Below, piece after piece: positions 40,908-64,000 of a stretch of DNA of 64,000 nt (position 1 is its first letter; each line of letters begins with the position of its first letter). Origin of the DNA: Camarhynchus parvulus (lineage: Eukaryota; Chordata; Aves; Passeriformes; Thraupidae); NCBI RefSeq assembly GCF_901933205.1, contig NC_044584.1, positions 13,991,001 to 14,055,000 on the forward strand, in the 5' to 3' direction. The notes under the pieces were generated by a model, which made no database searches, was not told where the DNA came from, and was given only the letters and a program-made list of their open reading frames with translations. The position numbers and the translations under genes are program-made.

Positions 40908-42246
40908 GTGAGCGCGGCTCTGGGCATGGGAGGTGGATTCCTGTCACATCTCAGGGGTCCTGCTCCTGCAGGTGTGTCACAGCACTCAGAAGGGACCATT
41001 CTGCACCATCCTGAGTATATCTGATGAGTTTTAACAGATCAGTGAAGAAAAGCCACGTGGAGTTCAGATTTCTATGAAACGCATCTTGCATTTCCAGTTC
41101 TTCTTAAAATTTAGTAATGTTAAAATGGATAACTGAAAAATATCCAAAAGCTTGGTCCTCAGCTACTTGAATTTGGATAGGTTTTTATATCCTGACAATT
41201 CCATTCCTTTTATTTGCTTGATTTTGTGTATTTTTGACAGATTTTATAGTAAAAGCGTACCTAAAAAAAAAACCAACTGTGAAGTTCCTGTTGAATTGGA
41301 GAATAATCCTATCATTGTTTGCCTAAAAAATTCAAAATCTTGACTAGTCCAGGTAGACAAGTGATCTCCACATAGAGTTCTATATAGACTAGAAGGAAGA
41401 ATGTCATGGCATCAATGTTAATCATATATGCAAGTAATGAATGAAAAAGTTTATCGCAAGCATCATTTTAACTCCAGTCTCAGCCTGTGATTGTTTTGGC
41501 TCTGAGTTTTGCAGGCTGTGGCCCTATGTTTAAAAACTTGTTTTAGTACTGTTTTTAATATAAGACTGTAGGAAAACATACATCTAAATCCTCCACCAGT
41601 TTTATTTTAAATTCATGAAACGTGATTCTGCATTATCTAAATTGCTGCTGAAATTTATGAATTCTTTTTGTTATAGTTTTAAAAACCCACTGAACCAACT
41701 TAAAACTCCAGTTTATAAGACTACAAGACTTTTCATGATGATGAATAATAATGACAAAATCAGAGTTACTGAAAGACATCTCAATAAATATGCTAGTCAT
41801 GCAGAAACACAGAGAGTAGTCCTAGATTATGCTGTGTATTTCTTTATGTTCATTTGATGCAAATTTAATTCTCTGGATAAATTTAATCCTCTCCAAATGT
41901 GTCAATCTGAATCTTTGGAGGAATCATTTGCTCACTAACTGTTATGAACATTTCTTACCCTATTTTAAAATTCTTCAACAGTCTGCATATCATATATAAT
42001 GTTCTGGAAAAATGTTATACTGCTTGGGGAATGTTATTAGCATAAGGTGCCAAAGGAAAAAAATGCTCAAAGAGGCAGCCAACAATGCTTATGTTAAAAT
42101 AATTTCATACATTTTGTACCTTGAAACTTCTCTAAAGACACCATTCAAAGGACAAGGAGAGATGGGTTTGACTTTTTTGAAATATAATCTAACAGCAGCA
42201 AAGAAATACAGGATATATGAACGAACATTATTCCAAAAAATAGCTT

Positions 42247-42303
42247 GAGCCTGTTTTAACCTTCCAGTTAAACCGGAACTCGAGCCTGTTTTAACCTTCC
42301 AGT
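42247..42303. repeat. 22-bp direct repeat pair, 35-bp period
   Basis: A 22-bp unit beginning GAGCCTGTTTTAACC and ending CCAGT occurs at 42247-42268 and again, identical, at 42282-42303, with 13 bp between. It looks like a recent local duplication. Confidence 0.85.
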
Positions 42304-45300
42304 GAGTCCCTGTCAGAGGATGAGGTTTGGGGTGGGCTGTGCAGTGCCTGCCATGGTTGGAGGGCAGCAGTGCCCTCTCCCCTACAGTGCTGGGCTCCCT
42401 GGAGGCTGATCCTTGCCTTGTCTGTGCAGTTTTCCAGCTGGTGAATCCCTGCCTGCTCATTGTCAGGTTTGAGGGGTTTCTAGGAGGAGGAACAAAAAGA
42501 GATGTGTGTGGTGGTGTGTGGCCCTGGTTTGGAGCCCTGCTGGTGGCCAGTGGGGTGAGGAGTGAGGGCAGGGCAGCTCTGGTGGCTGCTCCAGAAGGGC
42601 TGTGGAAAGGGGCCAGCTTTAATTAGGAATTCTGTCAGAGGGGAGACGTGAGAGGCGGCCAAGAATGCTCTGTCACCACCAGGCTGATTCTCCTGACCAC
42701 AGGCTGATCCTGCCTCTGTGGATGAGGACAAATAAACCGACTAATCAATTATCCTGGCACGCTGGATGTAGCTCTGGGCTGTCTGGGCACACCCCACATC
42801 TTTTCAGTAGAGTGTCCCCGTGCACTTCAGCTCCATTGACTGAGAGATTGAGGAGCCCTTCTTTTCCACACGGTTTATTTGAACAGCTCTCTAGTGTTGT
42901 CTCAATGGTCTCTCCAAGTTGCAGGTTTTACCCCATCTCTCTTAGGCAATTTCTTTCCTCTTGTTCCTTTCTCCATGAGCTGTTTTGCTCAATTTCAAAA
43001 CTGTCAAAGTTACTCATCTGAGATCTAACATTTGCTGCTCTGAGTTTCTAGACAGGCACTTGCTCCTTTCTCTTACAGTGTAGCAGGGAGTATCATACAA
43101 TGGTTTTATTCAAGCCTTTTTAAATATCCTCAATCCTATATGGAAAAATCAAGTCTTAGTATCTAATTAAATAATTTACTCATGTGAAAAAATGACAGTT
43201 CAACAGCCTGTAAATCCTCATAATGTAATTAATGTGCATACTGCAAGTAGCTAATTTATTATTTACGTAGAAAGAGTAATTGTGCTTTATGTGAAGAATT
43301 TTTTACCTGGTATCCTCCTAAACATTTATTTTTAAAACCAATTTATTATTAAAACCAAATTATCTTTGTTTTTAAACTGCTTTTATTCAAATACAATTTT
43401 TCTTTGGTTTCAGAATTGATATACTTCACTTAAAGCTTGAGGTTCTAGAGAAGCTGTTCAACCATAGCTGGAGAACATTTATCTCACCCCTCAGTAAATA
43501 AGTTATTTTTTCTTTACTCAGTATTGAAACTTTGAGGTGGTAACTTCACATGTAAGTGGGGTTGACTGAGGGGTTTGTCCCATATCAGATGCTGAAGAAA
43601 GCTGTTTGAACGATAATAGTTTGAAGACTGAAAATCACTTTTTGGGCATGTTTCACAGGCATCCAGCAAGATATTTTGACAGATCCTAAAGCAGCTCTCA
43701 AACTTCTGACACCAACATTCATATTCTTGACAGGCAAAGGGGATGCTGTTCTCAGGCAAGAGCTTTTTAAGAAGACAAGCTTAATGTGCTCGTTAAAGTG
43801 AAACTTGATAAATTTACCAGAGTTAGCAGTGTTGCCCAAATATCACTAAAGCACTGCAGGATCACTGTGCTAGTGCTCAACAACCCTCAGAGGTTCAGCA
43901 GCCCCAGCTGCAGCTCCCCTCTTCATGTTACCTCAGAGAGGTGGCACCTGCATGCCTCACCTGGCCCATCAGCTTCACTGAACTTCACAGTCTGCTAGGT
44001 TGGCTTTTTTCCCTTTTTTTTTAGTATCTTTTTAATGTGGAAATAAACCAAATCCATCCAATGTTAAAATCATATGCTAGAATATGATTAGCAGTGGCAA
44101 AATTAGGCAGTTTAATTAGCAGTATGTGTCACATATTTTAAGTGAGGTGGGGAAGACTGCATTTAAAGATGAGTGTGTTCCGTGTGCAAAGATGAGTTCC
44201 AGGGTAAAAACAATTTTTACTGATGCTCCAGGTAGGTAGAGATAAAGTTACCATGGTGGTCTGTATTCTGTGTGAATTTGTGTGCTACATGGCACAATCG
44301 CTAATCAAACACCACTGCAAGAACTGTTCCTTTACATCCAGGTTTATTCTAAACAGAGCCTGTCATCTTTAACTTTCCACTAATGCAGGATTTAATGCAG
44401 AACTGGATTTTTCTCTGACAAAGTAGCGTGTGCCAGGTTTACAAGCTCTGTGTGGGGTTGTACGCATTTGTACCTAAGTAGGAAGGAGTGGGCAGAGGGT
44501 GCATGGTTCCTGCCTGGAATAAATGAACCAAGGTCTTCATGGAGAGCTCCATCTGGCTACCAACATCCACTGTCATGTAGCCCAGAACAGACGGCTCCTG
44601 GAGCTGACTGTGGAGCTGACTTCACTGGGCAGGAGCTGAGAAACCCAGCCCAGTGTCAGGCAGATTTCTCACAGAGCTTTTTGTCAGAGTACTGTGGGGG
44701 TAAAAGAATCAGTGAGGTGCTCCATGGTAATTTCTTGTGAAACCCTTGATTTGAGCAAGGGTCACGACAGCTGAGGGATCCTCCTGCCTCATGATAGATG
44801 TTCCCTAACGCTGGTGAGAAATGCAGATATTTTAACTAGAACAGATGAAATTGCCTGAGCTAATAATCTGTTTGCTGGGGTATCTTTTGTCAGTAGCTCT
44901 GTGCTGTAATGTGATATATTCTTTTTGCCCATAGCAGAAGCAGCAGCGTGCTCTTTAACATCTGTTGGATTGTCATTCCCTGTATTCCATCCTTGTTGTT
45001 TTGTGTATTTAGCCTTCCTGTAAATATGCCTATCCTGACACTTACTGTCAGCTGAAAATTGCATGTTGTTTCTGTATCAGTGAGCTTCTGCCTAGCCTAA
45101 AGGCCTTTCCTTTGACCTTTAGTCTGCTGAATTGTTTGAATTGCACCAACTATTATGCAGCATTTCTTAAATCATGTATTCCCAAGGAGAATCCCACCTC
45201 TTTGCTGCTGTAAAGGAATCATGACTCCCGTGGAAAGCAAAGGTGGTGTGCTTTGCCCCTGTTCTTTACACCTATATATTAGAGAACAGGAAGACTTTGA

Positions 45301-46670
45301 GGGCAGCTCTCCCTCTCTGAAGGTAAAGGTATGTCTGTCTGGGCATTTCTGGAGAGCTGTGAGGTCTTCACTGAGTGCAGAGGTGACAGAAAAATCTTCC
45401 TCCACTGGGAGATGGAAGAATGAGCTGTCAATTTGTTTAGCTCTCTTCCTTTCTAATGACATAATCTACTCTTAAAATGGCTTCTCTGGTATGAGCCTGA
45501 ACTCTGGCACTGCACAGAGTTATCTGGGACATTGCCCAGAACCAAAACTGTACCAGCCACTGAGGATTTGGTGAGTGCTAATTAATAATTCTGTATTGAA
45601 AAATGAGGCTGCAGGAGGTGGCAGCTTTTCTTTCTCCTCCTGTTTGTTTATAATCTCCCTGGATCCTGTGTTTTCCTTGGAGCCCTGCTGGTCACAGGAC
45701 TGGTGCCTTCCTGATGCTGTCAGCAGCAGCCATGAGGGAAGAGCAGGGCATTTGCATTCCCCATATGAGATTTTGCAGCAAATTTTGGAAACTTCAAAGT
45801 CTTTAAATGGACGTCTTCAAACCATTCAGGACTCTAAAACACTTCTTATTAATAAGATATGGAACTGCTTGCATCATATTTTGTCATTTAAATTTAGAGA
45901 GCCATTGTGAAATATGGACCTTCAGAAACATAAAAGTGACACAAAGGTTTGCAGCAGGTGGTGTACAGCAGATGCTGTGTCTGGAGGAAGGGTTTTGCTC
46001 TTGTGCTTTGTTCTGCAGCTGTTATTGCTAACCTGACAAAGTCTATTTTAGCTTTTTAGTTATTGATTTAAAGCTTGCCATAGTAGCTCTTCCTTTTAAG
46101 TGGAAAAGTGTAATGAAAAATAGTAGTAAATAGTTTTTCAATAAAGCAAGATGGGCTAGATTTTTTATTTGCTCAGCGCTACTTTCTTAAGTGAGACAGC
46201 TCAAAAAGTGTGTTTTGCAGTGTGTGTGTGTTAAATGTAAAAGGAACATCCCTGAAAATCTTTCTCTTTTGAAAGGTTTGGCTGGCTAGTCCTGGGAGTG
46301 CATTTAGTGTCATTGTTGTCATGTAACATTTTTTCTAACAAAGGGATGATGGGTGTGTGCTGTGTACAGCTCCCATCTGCTGGGAGAGGGTGACAGGACC
46401 GAGGTACTGGTTTGTTTTTGGTGAGATATGCTGGTGTGACAGACTCTATTTCTGTGCCAGCACTGGCACACAGGAAAGCTCTGCTCAGGATCAGGCCTTG
46501 CTCTTTTTCTCTGGTTTGATGGCCTCTGTGAGGTGTGTGAGCAGAACTGTGTTAATCATCCTTACATTGTTCAGAGGCTTCTTTGGGATACAGCAGGAGG
46601 GGGACTCTGAGGTACAGCAATGTGGAACTGTGCAGGTCTCTGTCTGCCTTTGGCTGACACACAGAAACAC

Positions 46671-46710
46671 ACCAAATTCTTCATTGTCACGCCAAATTCT
46701 TCATTCTCAC
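46671..46710. repeat. 20-bp tandem pair
   Basis: Two adjacent 20-bp units, (A/G)CCAAATTCTTCATT(G/C)TCAC, at 46671-46690 and 46691-46710 differ at two positions. This is a small tandem duplication in intron 5. Confidence 0.85.
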
Positions 46711-47690
46711 TCTCCTTGGTTGCAATCTTCCAAAGATAATGAGGCTTAGATGGGGTGGTCAAAGCACATGTGCCAGAGTCAGATGTGGGGAGCTTTAGGC
46801 AACAGTGGATGACGAGATGAGCACCCTGTGGTTGCTACCTCAGTCTGACTTCAAACCAGCTCTTCCATGCTCTCAGCTATTTTCCCCTTCCCTTTCTGCA
46901 TCCTGTGGAGATTAAACCAAAGGGAATATTCTAGACTGCATGTGAAGTCAGAGAAAATAGGAAAGAATGTGCAAATTCAAAAGAAATACAATGGTTGTAT
47001 GTACCATTGCATGTATTTACTTGAAGATGAGTTTTGCACTACCATAGTGAATCAACAGTTTGATGTGTTGTTAAAACCATATTTTTATTGTAATTTCCAG
47101 TCTTTTGGCTATAAATGAGGATTTCTATGGTTTGGGACACAATTTGTCCCAGAAATGTTTTTATTTCTTTTTTCAAGTGAAGGTCACCTTCTGTATTTCT
47201 CTGGGATCAAACCCATATTTATTACCAATATAACTAGGAATGCAGGAAATTTTTCATAAGTCTCTGGATATTTTGTGTCATTTGTATATAGTACAGTGAA
47301 TGTATATGTTGACAGTTCTGTAATGGAGCATGTCTGCATTTTTAGTGTGTTACCCATAGCTTGAATTTTCTTTTTAAAAATTTGACTTACAAATACATAC
47401 TACTGTGTTTATTACCTCAATACAGCAGTTTCATAGATGCAACACTCAAAAGAAATTAGTATTTCCCCAGATCCAGGCATTTAAATATGTCTGGTTATAT
47501 CCTCCTCAGAACAGTAAAATGGAGTTGTTCCCATTGAAGTAGAAAGAATATCAGAAATTATGATATCAGAATATCCTCAACTTTGGTGTTGTTCTGTTAG
47601 CAACACCAGAGCAATCACTGTGTTCTTGATAGGACCTGGTGACCTCGCTGGGGTGGTTCCAGGTGCTCCCTGTGACAGGGACACAGATGC

Positions 47691-47761
47691 CAGGGGTGGC
47701 TGGCACAGGGGTGGATGTGCCCTGGGATCAGGGGTGCTGGCAGAGGGATGTGCCCCAGGGT
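47691..47761. repeat. Imperfect GC-rich tandem duplication (about 33-38 bp units)
   Basis: CAGGGGTGGCTGGCAC.. (47691-47728) and CAGGGGTGCTGGCAGA.. (47729-47761) align with small gaps; both continue to ATGTGCCC and end in GGGAT or AGGGT. It lies in a GC-rich patch with open frames on both strands that I attribute to base composition. Confidence 0.6.
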
Positions 47762-49501
47762 CAGGATCTGCCTCCTCCCAGCATCCTGTGCCAGGTGGTT
47801 TGGGATCTGCTGCCCTCCTGACCACACAAATGCCGTCACATTTCCTTGTTGATGTGTGGAATAGGCAGGCGGTCGGACACATTTTCCACTTCTGAAATCC
47901 CTGGCATCCCTTGGCACGTTTGCTGTTTGTCTGAGGGCCTGGGCTGGCTGGAATCCTCCCCATTCCAGATGGCCACCTCCATCTTGTGCTCAGGGTTGTG
48001 ACGACACTGTGTGAGCTCACGTAAGCCAGCACACGCTGCTGGCGCTGCCACTGCTCACCACACCTCCACAATTTAACTGGTTTCTTTATAGAAACAATAG
48101 ATTTTTCCCCTGGGGCTGAACTAGCTTTTCTCCTAGAGGCTTTGGTTAAATTTCATACTAGAAATATATATACACAGTAATCATATATACAATTCCCATT
48201 GATTTAAGTGAGAATTCCTACTTTCCTTGAGATACTTTGAATTTCCTAATTTAAGTGAGTAGAGATTTGACATTTCTACCTCCTACATTAAAGTTCAGTA
48301 AAACATCTTGACTTATAAACAGGATGGAAAGAAAACTGCAAAGGTCATGTGCTTATAGGCTTTCCAAAATTGGAATGGATAGAAATCATGTTCTTAGGGA
48401 ATTTTTGTGATTAACTTTTTAAGATTATAGAAGAGAGAATGTAGGTAACAATTTTAATTTTTTTTAAGGGCCTGAGTCTCTTATTGTACTGTTAATTCCC
48501 ACCATTTTTCTTGCAAAAGAAATATTTGAACAGTCTTATGATTATGTTGTCATTTGTTTCGCTTAAGCAGCTCAAGAATTATTAAAATGCATTAGGTTAT
48601 AAATTATGTGGATTGCTAGCTCATTTATGTTATCTGTCATCAGATAAAACATGTAATTAGATTTCTGGATAGAAAATAGTTAAACAATCTGAGGAGGAAA
48701 ACACTAGACTCAAAAATATTTAAATCATAAACCTCGTTCTGGTGATCTGGAAATGGAAAGAAATGTGGGCTAATTTAGAAGGGATATTTTTTAATAGTAA
48801 ATAAGCTGGAAATTTTCATGTGCGGTGAGGTTTGCTTTCTTAAAAGTACCCAACAGTTGGCAGAATAAAATAGTTACTTCTAATGGGAAATAGTTATTTC
48901 TAATGGAAATTCTAACTAAAAATGTGTTTTGGTCTGGCTCCAGTGGCACCCTGGGTAAAGGCTTTTACAATGGCTTTTTAATGTATTAGAACACAAGAGT
49001 TTTCTCTTTAGGAAGATACAGAAATGACATTGTGATATTTTGGTTACTGGTCAGACATGTAGGCGTGAGTGTGCATTAGGGTTTTTGTTTGGGGTTTGTT
49101 TGTTTGGTTGATTTTTTTAAAAATAGTTTTTTATTACTTCAAAAGGGTCCTGGTCACAAATAGAGTATCTGGTTGCTGTTCTGGCTCAAACAGAAATGCT
49201 GACTGTCAAATTGCAGTGCGTGTAGCACCAGGTGATAGATGGTGTTAACTGATGACATCCAGACTTTTTAAAACAGTTACCTATCAAAATAATGTTACCT
49301 TATTTGTCTTTACCACTGTGCATTTTCTCATTTCATGCAATTGCTATTAAATTTTAAAGTAATTTTAACAACAAAACCCCAAACCAACTGTCCTGGCCAT
49401 GTAATTCCCTGTACCTGTGTCCCAACCCATTTAATATTGACTTAATATTTTTTAAGCACCATCAAGCAGCTCTCAGCAGCCTGTGGCTCTTGGCCTTTCA
49501 G

Positions 49502-49707
49502 GTGGGGAAGTGGGAGAACAACTCGCTGAGCCTCAAGTACTCGGTGTGGCCGAGGTACAGCTCCTTCGCAGACAGCGACCCCGACGACAACCACCTGAGC
49601 ATTGTCACCCTGGAGGAGGCTCCCTTTGTCATCGTGGAGGATGTGGATCCTCTCATGGAGAGCTGCCAAAAAAACACCGTGCCCTGCCGAAAATTCGTCA
49701 AGCTTAA
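49502..49707 (+). CDS. GRIN2A: GRIN2A exon 6: ATD-LBD linker and start of ligand-binding segment S1 (residues 375-443)
   Basis: This 206-nt exon has acceptor CCTTTCAG/GTGG and donor CTTAA/GTGAGT. It runs from V375 in phase 0 to two bases of codon 443. The length equals human c.1123-1328. It encodes the short link from the amino-terminal domain to the ligand-binding domain and the first strands of S1, with the family-typical [15 protein letters not shown]. Cysteines C429 and C436, which pair with C455 and C456 in the known structure, are present. Sequon N380-N-S382 is kept. Position 399 is Ser where I recall Cys in human. The exon is noticeably GC-richer than its intronic surroundings. Confidence 0.97.

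Positions 49708-64000
<14,293 letters not shown>

Larger units (their letters stand above)
40908..49501 (+). other. GRIN2A: Intron 5 of GRIN2A (8594 bp)
   Basis: Donor GTGAGC, acceptor GGCCTTTCAG, phase 0. It contains a 22-bp direct repeat pair (42247-42268 and 42282-42303), a 20-bp tandem pair (46671-46710), an imperfect GC-rich duplication (47691-47761), a 7-bp-stem hairpin TGGGACA/TGTCCCA (47133-47151), and T-rich low-complexity DNA near 49081-49135. GC-richer patches at about 42300-42680 and 47640-48060 produce long but unsupported open frames. No gene or RNA was recognised. Confidence 0.92.

Noticed and set aside
47577..48071. Minus-strand open frame of 164 codons
   Set aside because: It lies in a GC-rich intronic patch with an imperfect duplication and overlaps open frames in other phases. 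No domain, splice context or family resemblance.

Overview
This window is vertebrate nuclear DNA, most likely from a bird and probably a songbird. It lies inside one gene, GRIN2A, which encodes the NMDA-receptor subunit GluN2A and is read on the + strand. Three things support this. Seven exons with consensus splice sites join in frame into 531 codons of GluN2A. The introns are AT-rich and relatively compact. Two antisense solo LTRs, one in intron 3 and one in intron 4, look like the ERVK-type LTRs common in passerine genomes; I recognise the type but have not checked the family name.

Layout. Positions 1-30752 are the 3' part of a long intron (human intron 3). It carries a solo LTR (462-866), a long near-perfect hairpin (2288-2346), a three-copy 47-bp tandem repeat (18441-18581) and an AT microsatellite. 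Exon 4 (30753-31345) encodes most of the lower part of the amino-terminal domain. Intron 4 has the second solo LTR only 162 bp from the exon 4 donor. Exon 5 (40793-40907) and exon 6 (49502-49707) finish the amino-terminal domain and enter the ligand-binding domain. Exon 7 (51034-51202) and exon 8 (51317-51470) encode S1 and the glutamate-contact residues, and are separated by only 114 bp. Exon 9 (55932-56057) encodes M1. Exon 10 (58595-58824) encodes the M2 pore loop and M3. From 58825 to the window end is intron 10. The S2 half of the ligand-binding domain, M4 and the long C-terminal tail lie downstream. The first coding exon, with the signal peptide, lies upstream.

The seven exon lengths (593, 115, 206, 169, 154, 126 and 230 nt) total 1593 nt. 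They equal the human cDNA interval c.415-2007 (residues 139-669) as I remember it, so human residue numbers apply without gaps. Every functional residue I could check is intact: zinc-site K233/E266/D282, S1 disulfide cysteines, H485, S511, T513, R518, pore N614/N615, S632 and the SYTANLAAF gate. The gene looks functional and strongly constrained.

I see no second protein-coding gene, RNA gene, CRISPR array, operon or novel multi-gene system. The other open frames are short, lack recognisable homology and fit chance. The less ordinary items are the hairpin, the LTR beside exon 4, the tiny in-frame intron 7 and a few bird-versus-human differences in the receptor.
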